NCBI GenBank assembly: GCA_002432195.1
Contig: DJGG01000165.1
Location: forward strand, 1 to 6,476
DNA length: 6,476 bases
Source of the DNA: Desulfobacteraceae bacterium UBA5852
Lineage (GTDB): Bacteria; Desulfobacterota; Desulfobacteria; Desulfobacterales; UBA5852
Direction: 5' to 3'
Made by a program: the position numbers and the translations under genes. Positions 1-5,590 of this stretch are shown here, in pieces. The notes under the pieces were generated by a model. That model saw only the letters and a program-made list of their open reading frames with translations, had not been told where the DNA came from and did not search any database. Position 1 is the stretch's first letter. Every line of letters begins with the position of its first letter.

Positions 1-4
1 TTTT

Positions 5-523
5 TTGAGATGGGTTCTAGTCTGGATAGCCCTGCTGGGGTTGGCGCTGGTGCCGGCGGTGCGCGCCGACAGCCTCTTCCATTGGGTGGACGACAAGGGC
101 GTGCACCACTTTACCAACATCCGCCCCCCCGATGACGTGGACAACCTCGGGCACATCGAGGAGATCCCTTACGACGCGGACGCCGACGAAAAGCGCCGGG
201 AGCGGGACAGCGCCTACCAGGTGCAACGCGAGTTGGAGGCCGTGCAGGAGCGTCTGGAGGACGCCGAACGGCAGGCCGAGGAAGCCTCACGACGGGCCGA
301 GGAGGCCGAGCGCAAGGCCGATCGGCTGGCCGATGAGGTGCGCCGCAAAGAACAGGTCACCGAGACGCGCTACACCGTGGCGTACCCCTATTGGTGGATT
401 CGCCCGCATCACGAGCGCTTCCCCTGGAAGCTGCACCCCAAGGACCGCCCGCGACGGCCGTCGAAGGGCGACAGGGCCGAACATGCCGATAAGCCCCGTC
501 CCCACTCCGAGCGCCGCAGGTAG
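5..523 (+). CDS. Secreted DUF4124 domain protein with coiled coil (start uncertain)
   Basis: The reading frame is open to the left edge. The first usable start in view is TTG at position 5, giving 172 aa, but the real start could lie upstream of the window. Residues 1-21 form a signal peptide: a hydrophobic core ending in V-R-A, with likely cleavage before D22. Residues 24-39 carry the DUF4124 signature (W-V-D-D-K-G followed by H-F-T-N-I), a short domain common at the N-terminus of periplasmic proteins of unknown function. Residues about 62-117 are a heptad-like Glu/Arg/Ala run, very probably a coiled coil. The tail is aromatic (YPYWW) and then strongly basic and proline-rich. The protein is likely periplasmic or envelope-associated. 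Its function is unknown. It converges on pal, so the two share a 3' side but not a transcript. The family call is secure; the start is not. Confidence 0.82.
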   Translation: MRWVLVWIALLGLALVPAVRADSLFHWVDDKGVHHFTNIRPPDDVDNLGHIEEIPYDADADEKRRERDSAYQVQRELEAVQERLEDAERQAEEASRRAEEAERKADRLADEVRRKEQVTETRYTVAYPYWWIRPHHERFPWKLHPKDRPRRPSKGDRAEHADKPRPHSERRR

Positions 524-532
524 ACCGCCGGA

Positions 533-558
533 CGCCGGCGGGGGCAACCCCGCCGGCG
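533..558. terminator. GC-rich hairpin between convergent genes, possible shared terminator
   Basis: The 50-bp gap between the two convergent stop codons contains a perfect 11-bp stem (533-543 with 548-558) closed by a four-base loop that reads GCAA on the plus strand, a stable GNRA-type tetraloop. Neither side is followed by a run of T, so it is not a textbook intrinsic terminator. Its place between convergent 3' ends makes a two-way transcription block or an mRNA 3'-end stabiliser the likeliest role. Confidence 0.55.
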
Positions 559-573
559 GTCATCCCCAGGCGC

Positions 574-1164
574 TCAGCGGTTGAACTCGAAATGTGCCCG
601 ACGGTTGCGCGACCAGGCCTCCTCGCTGTCGCCGCTCATCAGGGGGCGCTCTTCACCGTAACTCAGGGTGCGCATGCGACGCTCCTCGACCCCCAGGTCC
701 GCCATGAAGCTCTTGACGCTCTGGGCGCGGCGCTCCCCGAGCGCCAGGTTGTACTCGTTGGTTCCCCGGACGTCGCAGTGGCCCTCGATAATCACGTTGA
801 CCATGGGGTGCGCCAGAAGCCATTCAGCCTTGCGGCGGAGCTGTTCCTGGGAATCGGCGGTAAGCACCGAACTGTCGAACTCGAAGAAAACATCCTCGTT
901 GACGAACTGCTCGGAGCTCATGGCCGCCCCGGCCCCGGTGGCCCCCGCGGCATCCGTCAGCCCGCCTTCCTGAACCGCCCGCTGGCGATCCCGCTCGGCC
1001 TGGCGCCGGGCCTCCTCTTCCCGCAGGCGCTGGGCCTCGGCGTCGGCGGCCGAGGCATCCATCATGGCATCGGTACCGATCACCTTCTTCCCGCAACCGG
1101 CCGGCAGCAGCAAAGCTACGGCGGCCAGCACCAGCATCCAGCGGATCTTCTTGCGCACGGTCAT
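574..1164 (-). CDS. pal: Peptidoglycan-associated outer-membrane lipoprotein Pal
   Basis: This 196-aa lipoprotein tethers the outer membrane to peptidoglycan as part of the Tol-Pal system. The N-terminus is basic (residues 4-8), then hydrophobic, and ends in the lipobox L-P-A-G-C, so C24 is the lipidated first residue of the mature protein. Residues 40-66 are an Ala/Glu/Arg-rich charged linker. The OmpA-like peptidoglycan-binding domain spans about 88-196, with F-E-F-D at 94-97, I-E-G-H-C-D at 126-131, N-L-A-L-G-E-R-R-A at 139-147 and S-Y-G-E-E-R-P at 168-174. D131 and R146 match the OmpA pair that binds diaminopimelate. The ATG at 1164 was chosen because AAGGGGGA lies just upstream and the signal peptide begins there; a GTG at 1209 would add 15 residues that do not fit a signal peptide. 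No tolB or ybgF is adjacent, although pal usually sits with tol genes; the window shows pal alone with its own promoter. Confidence 0.95.
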   Translation of the reverse strand: MTVRKKIRWMLVLAAVALLLPAGCGKKVIGTDAMMDASAADAEAQRLREEEARRQAERDRQRAVQEGGLTDAAGATGAGAAMSSEQFVNEDVFFEFDSSVLTADSQEQLRRKAEWLLAHPMVNVIIEGHCDVRGTNEYNLALGERRAQSVKSFMADLGVEERRMRTLSYGEERPLMSGDSEEAWSRNRRAHFEFNR

Positions 1165-1215
1165 GGTATCCCCCTTGACGAAAGGCATGAGATTGAGTGT
1201 TAGTGTCACGTGGGT

Positions 1216-1228
1216 CGCGGTAACCGCG
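1216..1228. repeat. 13-bp perfect dyad in the pal leader
   Basis: CGCGGT and ACCGCG flank a single central A, making a compact perfect dyad between the predicted pal promoter and its start codon. It could be an operator for a dimeric regulator or part of a structured mRNA leader. With a stem this GC-rich in GC-rich DNA, chance is also possible. Confidence 0.4.
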
Positions 1229-1229
1229 G

Positions 1230-1252
1230 CCGGCCTGCGGGCAGCGGGCCGG
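1230..1252 (-). other. GC-rich hairpin in the pal leader
   Basis: Positions 1230-1238 and 1244-1252 are complementary around a 5-base loop. The plus strand has eight Watson-Crick pairs and one G-T pair; in the pal (minus-strand) transcript the G-T becomes an A/C mismatch. It lies in the predicted roughly 100-nt untranslated leader of pal, beside the 13-bp dyad at 1216-1228, and may affect message stability or translation. It matches no riboswitch class I recognise. Confidence 0.35.
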
Positions 1253-1269
1253 GCGGTGCGTGAGGGGCC

Positions 1270-1298
1270 ATTCTCCTGTTTTCCCGTTCACTTGTCAA
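1270..1298 (-). promoter_or_regulatory. Predicted sigma70-type promoter of pal
   Basis: Read on the minus strand, a perfect TTGACA -35 box (1298-1293) is followed by exactly 17 bp and then GAGAAT (1275-1270), which matches four of six positions of the TATAAT consensus. Transcription would start near 1263 and give a leader of about 100 nt before the pal ATG. This is the best promoter on that side of pal, and it indicates that pal is transcribed independently here. Confidence 0.6.
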
Positions 1299-1332
1299 CG
1301 CAGTCCTGGGGGGCTGGCCCAGAGAGGCTGGC

Positions 1333-1530
1333 ATGACCGAGTTTCTCGTCCTGACCGCGGTGGGGGCATTGGTTTTCATCGTGTTGCTCCTGGTTTTCAG
1401 CACCAAGACCCGGCGCCGCCACGATCCCGGGGGTTGGCCCTCCTGTCAGCACCACGCGGATCCCGCCGCACCCCGGTGCGCGCGCTGCGGCGCGTCCCGC
1501 GGGACGGCCGGCGACACCCGCGGCGATTGA
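1333..1530 (+). CDS. Possible small single-pass membrane protein, hypothetical
   Basis: A 65-aa frame starts at ATG 1333 with AGAGAGG about six bases upstream. Residues 4-23 form one clear hydrophobic helix, followed by a basic cluster (K25, R27-R29) that predicts a cytoplasmic C-terminus. The tail holds C38, H40, H41, C49 and C52 (a C-x10-C-x2-C layout), which might bind metal but is too short for a complete classical zinc ribbon. I do not recognise a family. In its favour are the ribosome site, the well-formed membrane helix and the lack of any competing gene on the other strand. Against it are the small size and the low-complexity Arg/Gly/Ala end, common in spurious GC-rich frames. It is divergent from pal, whose predicted promoter lies in the 168-bp gap between them. 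Confidence 0.45.
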   Translation: MTEFLVLTAVGALVFIVLLLVFSTKTRRRHDPGGWPSCQHHADPAAPRCARCGASRGTAGDTRGD

Positions 1531-1588
1531 GCCCCCCTCCCACGGCCTGGTCATCGGTCTGGCCGACGGGAATTCCCCGAAAGCCCCC

Positions 1589-1613
1589 AGGGGCCGGCCG
1601 GAAGGGCCTTTTT
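1589..1613 (+). terminator. Weak possible intrinsic terminator after the small membrane ORF
   Basis: GGCC at 1592-1595 can pair with GGCC at 1605-1608, extended outward by two G-T pairs and one A-T pair, with a 9-base loop. The only T-run nearby (1609-1613, five T) forms the outer 3' side. The stem is short and the inner GGCCGGCC is self-complementary, so this is weak. Its position 59 bases after the stop of the small plus-strand ORF is right for a terminator. Confidence 0.3.
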
Positions 1614-1639
1614 AGGCGGCTGTGGATCAAACGGCAGCG

Positions 1640-1763
1640 GGCCGCAAGGCGCGCGACGCGATGGGGAAAGCGAGGGCCACCGTCGAGGGGTGGTGCGCCT
1701 TTTCGCGAGTGGCGCGACCCCCCGAAATGCATAAGATCGGACGGGAAGTGCCGCCTTGCGGCC
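1640..1763. repeat. 124-bp nested inverted-repeat element, non-coding
   Basis: The ends are a perfect 12-bp inverted repeat: GGCCGCAAGGCG at 1640-1651 and its reverse complement at 1752-1763. Inside, 1687-1699 pairs with 1711-1723 to give 12 base pairs with one bulged base on each arm (1691 and 1716) and an 11-base loop; a 5-bp pairing (1680-1684 with 1740-1744) lies between. The whole can fold as one long interrupted hairpin on either strand. No convincing gene overlaps it. It sits 55 bp beyond the stop of the recombinase gene. It might be a dispersed intergenic repeat, a structured RNA, an unusual 3' end, or a recombination substrate; nothing here decides between these. Confidence 0.5.
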
Positions 1764-1791
1764 AATCCCGCCGTCAGCCGAACATGTCGGC

Positions 1792-1813
1792 CGGTGGCGC
1801 AGGTTGTCCACCG
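1792..1813 (-). terminator. Hairpin just after the recombinase stop codon
   Basis: CGGTGG at 1792-1797 pairs perfectly with CCACCG at 1808-1813 around a 10-base loop, four bases beyond the TAA of the minus-strand recombinase gene. No T-run follows, so it would be at best a weak or factor-dependent terminator or a 3'-end protector. Confidence 0.3.
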
Positions 1814-1817
1814 CCGG

Positions 1818-2423
1818 TTAGATCTCGTGATTGAAGATGCTTCGGTGGTCTTGCGAATCGACGCAGAGGTATTCCAACGTCTGGCGGCGGGTGGTGTGGC
1901 CGAAGCAGTGCATGATGTGGGCCAGATCGGTGCCGAAGGTGGTGAGCTGGTGGAAACCCCAGGTCTTGCGCAGGGTGGTGGCCCCGAAATTGCCCGCCAG
2001 CCCGATGCCCCGGCACCAGGACTTGACCAGGCGGTGGAGGGAGGAAGGCCGCAGGGCCCCGCCGCGCCGGCTGGGGAAGAGCACCGCCGCGTCGCCGGCC
2101 GGACAGTCCGGAATCGGAGCCTCTCGGCATGTGTGGAGAAGCTCGGACACCGCCGCCACGCAAACGCGGTTGAATCCCATCGCCGCGCCACGCCCCCCGC
2201 GCAATCCGCGGAGTGTGTCCCCCACCCGCAGGTCGCGCACCTCTTCCACGGTGAGGTCCAGAAGATCCACCACACGCAAGGGCAGATTCACCCCCAGGTC
2301 GAAGAGGGCCCGGTCACGGGGCCGATCCTGGAGCATTTCCCGAATGCGGTGCAGGCCCTCGAGGGTGCGGATGGGTTCCACCTTGATCCGCGAGCCCCGC
2401 GCCGGACGGTTGACGACGGTCAT
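1818..2423 (-). CDS. Core-only tyrosine recombinase / phage-integrase family protein
   Basis: This 201-aa protein has the catalytic fold of tyrosine site-specific recombinases, which cut and rejoin DNA through a phosphotyrosine link. Visible signatures are R50 (in L-P-L-R-V-V-D-L-L), T-L-R-K-T-W at 150-155 with R152, G-H at 175-176, and Q-T-L-E-Y-L at 181-186 with nucleophile Y185, nine residues after H176 as is usual. The N-terminal arm and SAM-like core-binding domain of standard integrases (300-400 aa) are absent; the protein starts almost directly in the catalytic domain. Two usual active-site residues are missing: the HxxR histidine is T149, and there is no lysine at all between K14 and K134, where the beta-hairpin lysine belongs. 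Its ATG overlaps the stop of the upstream 57-aa gene (ATGA) and has no good ribosome site of its own, so translational coupling is likely. I recall similar short recombinases in Desulfobacterota. Function could be recombination, DNA binding only, or a decaying remnant, although the frame is intact. Confidence 0.85.
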   Translation of the reverse strand: MTVVNRPARGSRIKVEPIRTLEGLHRIREMLQDRPRDRALFDLGVNLPLRVVDLLDLTVEEVRDLRVGDTLRGLRGGRGAAMGFNRVCVAAVSELLHTCREAPIPDCPAGDAAVLFPSRRGGALRPSSLHRLVKSWCRGIGLAGNFGATTLRKTWGFHQLTTFGTDLAHIMHCFGHTTRRQTLEYLCVDSQDHRSIFNHEI

Positions 2424-2593
2424 ACCGGGGTGGTTTCGGAGTATTTGACGTGGAAGACTTTATGCGGTCGGTCCACCTTGACGGCCACCTTGCCGTTCTT
2501 GTACTGCTTGACCACGATACCTTCCACGGCGCCGATCCAGAAGTCGCTGACGGTAAACTTGACCCGTTTACCCAATACTTGCTTATCGTCCAT
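2420..2593 (-). CDS. 57-aa basic beta-rich protein coupled to the recombinase
   Basis: The start is ATG 2593, chosen because GGAG lies nine bases upstream and the conserved-looking part begins there; an in-frame extension to 2707 adds a Pro-rich stretch with no sign of being real. The protein alternates hydrophobic and charged residues (V-K-F-T-V, then G-I-V-V-K, then K-V-A-V-K-V-D), with a probable turn at K-N-G (32-34). This suggests a small SH3-like or KOW-like beta barrel, and Lys-rich strands would suit nucleic-acid binding. No family is recognised with certainty. The stop codon overlaps the recombinase ATG, so the two are expressed together, and a role as accessory factor for the recombinase is an inference from this coupling alone. 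Confidence 0.68.
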   Translation of the reverse strand: MDDKQVLGKRVKFTVSDFWIGAVEGIVVKQYKNGKVAVKVDRPHKVFHVKYSETTPV

Positions 2594-2631
2594 AAAGCTC
2601 GTCTCCAGTGGCCGGAAGCGTGCATGCCAAG

Positions 2632-2637
2632 ATAATA
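2632..2637 (-). promoter_or_regulatory. Candidate -10 box for the recombinase operon
   Basis: The minus strand reads TATTAT here, five of six matches to TATAAT, about 39 bases before the ATG at 2593. No acceptable -35 box lies at 16-18 bp spacing; the nearest, TTGACT (2668-2663), is 25 bp away. Expression may therefore be weak or need an activator. Confidence 0.33.
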
Positions 2638-2653
2638 CAGAAGGTAGGGGAAA

Positions 2654-2669
2654 GTTGGCCGAAGTCAAC
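2654..2669. promoter_or_regulatory. Dyad in the divergent control region, possible operator
   Basis: GTTGGC and GTCAAC form a 6-bp dyad (one G-T pair) around CGAA. It lies between the candidate -10 box of the minus-strand recombinase unit and the plus-strand dehydrogenase promoter, where a shared operator would be expected. No regulator gene in the window points to it, so the call rests on symmetry and position only. Confidence 0.3.
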
Positions 2670-2696
2670 CGTTCCGGTTCAAAAGGGCCGCCAGGA

Positions 2697-2725
2697 TTGA
2701 CAGGCACTGGAGCGAATACTAAGAT
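2697..2725 (+). promoter_or_regulatory. Predicted sigma70-type promoter of the dehydrogenase-kinase-PLP operon
   Basis: A perfect TTGACA (2697-2702) is followed by exactly 17 bp and TAAGAT (2720-2725), four of six matches to TATAAT, in a locally AT-rich patch that contrasts with the surrounding GC-rich DNA. The start site would be near 2732, leaving a leader of roughly 80 nt before the dehydrogenase ATG. The palindrome GATATATC (2723-2730) overlaps the end of the -10 box and could take part in control. Confidence 0.62.
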
Positions 2726-2810
2726 ATATCTCCGGAATCCTTGAAAAATAGATTTATGAACGCCATGCCCGGCAGCTGCCCGACGGGGCCGGTGATCATT
2801 GGGTGGGGGA

Positions 2811-3962
2811 ATGCGGGAACTCCGTAAATTCGTCGCTCCCGAGTTCGTCTTCGGCCCCGGGGCCTTGGAACTGGCCGGCCGCTACGCGCGCAACCTGGGG
2901 GCTCTGCGCATCCTGGTGGTCACCGATCCGGGGGTCAGGGCCGCCGGCTGGACCGATGCCGTGCTGCGCACTGTGAGGGCCGAGGGGCTGGATCAGGTCG
3001 TCTACGACGGCATCCGCACCAATCCCCGCAGCGAGGAGATCATGGCCGGGGCCGAGGTGTTCCGCCGCCGGGAGTGCGACGTGATCCTGGCGGTGGGGGG
3101 CGGCAGCCCCATGGACGCGGCCAAGGCCATCGGCATCGTCTGCAGCAACCACCGTCACGTGCTGGAGTTCGAGGGCGTGGATCGGGTGGACACTCCCGGA
3201 CCGCCCCTGATCTGTGTGCCCACCACGGCCGGCACGGCGGCGGACATTTCCCAGTTCGCCATGCTCACCAACAGCCACGAGCGCCACAAAATCGCTATCA
3301 TCAGCAAGACCGTGGTTCCCGATGTGGCCTTGATCGACCCGCGCACGACCCTCACCATGGATGCCCGGCTGACGGCCGGCACGGGCATGGATGTGCTGGC
3401 CAATGCCATCGAGGCCTTCGTATCCACCGGAGGCTCGCCGGTCACCGATCTGCATGCCCGTGAGGCCATCCGCCTGGTGTGCGCCAACCTCCCGGCGGTC
3501 CTGGCGGCCCCCCAGGATCTCGACTTGCGTACCCGCATGATGCTGGCCAGCCTGGAGGCCGGCATGGCCTTTTCCAATGCCAGCCTCGGCATGGTGCACG
3601 CGATGACCCACAGCCTCGGCGGTGAGTACGACCTCCCCCATGGCGAGACCAGCGCCCTGCTCCTGGAGCACGTGGTGGCCTTCAACTTCGAGGCCGCCCC
3701 GGCGCGTTTCCGCGAAATCGCCGCGCTCATGGGCCTGGCCACGGAGGGCTGCCCCGATGCGCAGGTGCGCGAAGAGCTCGGCGGCGCTATTGGGCGGCTG
3801 CGGGAAGCCGTGGGCCTCCCGGCCGGGCTGGCCCGTCGCGGCGTTCGGCTCGCGGACGTGAAGCACCTGGCCCGCGAAGCCGTCAACGACCCCTGCATGG
3901 CCACCAACCCGCGGCTGCCCGATCAGCGTCAAGTGGAAAGGGTGTATGAAAAAGCCCTCTGA
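2811..3962 (+). CDS. Iron-containing (type III) alcohol dehydrogenase family protein
   Basis: This 383-aa protein, of normal family length, belongs to the Fe-ADH family, which interconverts alcohols and aldehydes or ketones with NAD(P)H in the cytoplasm. The N-terminal nucleotide-binding part carries G-G-G-S-P-M-D at 96-102 and P-T-T-A-G-T at 137-142. The metal-binding part carries D194, H263 and H277, matching ligands of E. coli FucO (D196, H263, H277), plus H267 in the V-H-A-M-T-H motif. The remaining His ligand (FucO H200) is N198 here, in M-D-V-L-A-N-A-I-E. The motif after P-T-T-A-G-T is A-A-D rather than the common G-S-E. ATG 2811 was chosen because G-rich sequence precedes it and M-R-E-L-R-K-F fits the family start; TTG 2799 in the same frame would add four residues and has a weaker site. 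The gene end overlaps the kinase start by 17 nt. The substrate is unknown; metal dependence may be altered. Confidence 0.93.
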   Translation: MRELRKFVAPEFVFGPGALELAGRYARNLGALRILVVTDPGVRAAGWTDAVLRTVRAEGLDQVVYDGIRTNPRSEEIMAGAEVFRRRECDVILAVGGGSPMDAAKAIGIVCSNHRHVLEFEGVDRVDTPGPPLICVPTTAGTAADISQFAMLTNSHERHKIAIISKTVVPDVALIDPRTTLTMDARLTAGTGMDVLANAIEAFVSTGGSPVTDLHAREAIRLVCANLPAVLAAPQDLDLRTRMMLASLEAGMAFSNASLGMVHAMTHSLGGEYDLPHGETSALLLEHVVAFNFEAAPARFREIAALMGLATEGCPDAQVREELGGAIGRLREAVGLPAGLARRGVRLADVKHLAREAVNDPCMATNPRLPDQRQVERVYEKAL

Positions 3963-5580
3963 ACTCGACCGGCGCTACGCCCTTACCCGCGACCGGATCA
4001 TCGGGCTGGGAGAGCGCTCCGTCCGCAAGAGCTACTACCCCCAGCTGCGGCAGCGCCTCCTGGAGCTGGAGCGCTTCCGGTACCTGCTGGACCGGACCCA
4101 CGATCTGATCCTGGTGGTGCGGCTGCCCGCCGGGGACGTCACCGATTTCAACCAGTCGGCCCCTCGCCTGACGGGCTTCAGCGCCGAGGAACTGATGGCC
4201 CTCAAGGTGGAAGACCTGATGCCCGAGTTGAGCCGGCGGCTGGCGGGCCATGCGAGGCCGGACGGAGAACCCCTGGCGGCCGGCGCCCTGACCACCCATT
4301 TGCGCCGTCGGGACGCGAGCCGCCTGCCCGTGGAAGTGACCGTGGAAACCGCCCTCTGGAACGGCAGCGTGTGCGCCATCATCGTGGCCCGGGACATCAC
4401 CGACCGCCTCCAGGCCGAAACCGAGATGAAGATCCTGGAGAAGCAGCTGCGCCAGGCCCAGAAAATGGAGGCCGTGGGAACGCTGGCGGGTGGCATCGCC
4501 CACGATTTCAACAATATCCTGTCGGCCGTGATCGGTTTTGCCGAGATGGCCGTGGAGGAAACCCTGCCGGACTCCAGCCTGCGCCACAGCATGCAACAGG
4601 TGCTCAAGGCGGGTCTGCGGGCCAAGAACCTGGTGAAGCAGATCCTGGCGTTCAGCCGCCAGAGCGAACAGGCGCTGCATCCGGTGCAAATGCGCAAGGT
4701 GGTGCAGGAGGCCGGCGAGCTGCTGCGCGCCTCGCTGCCCAGCACCATCGAGATACGCCGCGAGATCCGCAGCAATGCCTTTGTGCTGGCCGATCCCACC
4801 CAAATGCACCAGGTCCTGATGAACCTCTGCACCAATGCCGCCCACGCCATGCGAACCCGGGGCGGCACCCTGACCATCGGCCTGGAAGACCTGGACGCGC
4901 CCCCGCCCGCCGCGGACGCCCCCATGGAACTGCTGCCCGGGGCTTACGTGTCCCTGACCGTGAGCGACACGGGTGTAGGCATCCCCGGGGCCTTCCTGGA
5001 ACGCATTTTCGACCCTTTTTTCACCACCAAGGGCGTGGGGGAAGGCACCGGCATGGGGCTCTCCGTGGCCCACGGCATCGTCAAGTCCCACGGCGGGACC
5101 ATCGACGTCACCAGCCGGGAGGGCCAGGGCAGCACCTTCACGGTGCTCCTGCCGGCCATCTCCCCCTCCGACGAGGGCGCCCTGAACCGGCCGGCCGCCG
5201 TCCCCGGCGGCACGGAACGGATCCTGGTGGTGGACGACGAAGCCATGCTCGCCCAGATGACCGCCCAATTGCTGGAGCGGCTAGGGTACCGCGTCACCGC
5301 CGAGTCCAGCAGCCCCCGCGCGCTGGAGCGGTTTCGCCGGGCGCCCCATGAATTCGACCTGGTGATCACCGACATGACCATGCCCGGGGTCACGGGCAAG
5401 GAACTGGCCCTCGAAATCCTGGCCCTGCGGCCCCAGCTGCCCGTGATCCTGTGCACCGGGTTCAGCGAGATCATCGACGAAGCCTCGGCCAGGGCCATGG
5501 GCATCCGGGCCTTCACCATGAAACCCATCGTCCTGCGCGAGCTGGCGGAAACCGTGCGCCGGGTGCTGGACGGTGGCTGA
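3946..5580 (+). CDS. Soluble PAS hybrid sensor histidine kinase with C-terminal receiver
   Basis: This 544-aa kinase has no membrane segment, so it senses an internal signal. In order: a helical N-terminus (1-43); a PAS domain (about 44-155) ending in the usual A-R-D-I-T-D-R; a HisKA dimerisation helix with phospho-acceptor H186 in A-G-G-I-A-H-D-F-N-N; a HATPase domain with N box N-L-C-T-N-A-A (293-299), G1 D-T-G-V-G-I (341-346), F box F-D-P-F-F-T-T-K (355-362) and G2 G-E-G-T-G-M-G-L (365-372); and a receiver domain from about 424 with acidic pair D430/D431, phospho-acceptor D476, T504 and K526. All catalytic residues are present. The receiver is the last domain, so phosphate probably passes to a partner outside the window or feeds back on the kinase. 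The start at 3946 has AAAGGG just upstream and overlaps the dehydrogenase end by 17 nt, so co-translation is likely. The PAS ligand cannot be told from the sequence. Confidence 0.97.
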   Translation: MKKPSELDRRYALTRDRIIGLGERSVRKSYYPQLRQRLLELERFRYLLDRTHDLILVVRLPAGDVTDFNQSAPRLTGFSAEELMALKVEDLMPELSRRLAGHARPDGEPLAAGALTTHLRRRDASRLPVEVTVETALWNGSVCAIIVARDITDRLQAETEMKILEKQLRQAQKMEAVGTLAGGIAHDFNNILSAVIGFAEMAVEETLPDSSLRHSMQQVLKAGLRAKNLVKQILAFSRQSEQALHPVQMRKVVQEAGELLRASLPSTIEIRREIRSNAFVLADPTQMHQVLMNLCTNAAHAMRTRGGTLTIGLEDLDAPPPAADAPMELLPGAYVSLTVSDTGVGIPGAFLERIFDPFFTTKGVGEGTGMGLSVAHGIVKSHGGTIDVTSREGQGSTFTVLLPAISPSDEGALNRPAAVPGGTERILVVDDEAMLAQMTAQLLERLGYRVTAESSSPRALERFRRAPHEFDLVITDMTMPGVTGKELALEILALRPQLPVILCTGFSEIIDEASARAMGIRAFTMKPIVLRELAETVRRVLDGG

Positions 5581-5590
5581 GGAGGCCGGC

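Noticed and set aside
1640..1763. Integron attC site
   Set aside because: The element is folded, but I cannot see the GTTRRRY-type core sites that define attC, and the neighbouring recombinase lacks the marks of an integron integrase.
1551..1811. Minus-strand frame of 86 codons through the inverted-repeat element
   Set aside because: Its peptide is Arg/Pro-rich, resembles the spurious peptides often called over intergenic repeats, and follows the nested palindrome rather than any domain.
2632..2668. TTGACT and TATTAT on the minus strand as a full promoter pair
   Set aside because: The boxes are 25 bp apart, too far for a sigma70 promoter; only the -10 box is kept as a weak candidate.
1260..2744. 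Long plus-strand open frame of 494 codons
   Set aside because: It runs antisense through the recombinase and its small partner, has low-complexity Arg/Pro/Gly content and no recognisable domain. The minus-strand genes carry clear family motifs.
2756..2827. Short 23-codon frame overlapping the dehydrogenase start, possible leader peptide
   Set aside because: It has no ribosome site and no run of regulatory codons, and its frame differs from that of the dehydrogenase; chance is the simpler explanation.
2796..3932. Long minus-strand open frame opposite the dehydrogenase
   Set aside because: It is a GC-driven shadow rich in His, Gly and Ala; the plus strand encodes a complete Fe-ADH family protein.
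3883..5268. Long minus-strand open frame opposite the kinase
   Set aside because: It is a shadow of the histidine kinase with His/Gly/Gln-rich sequence and no domain.
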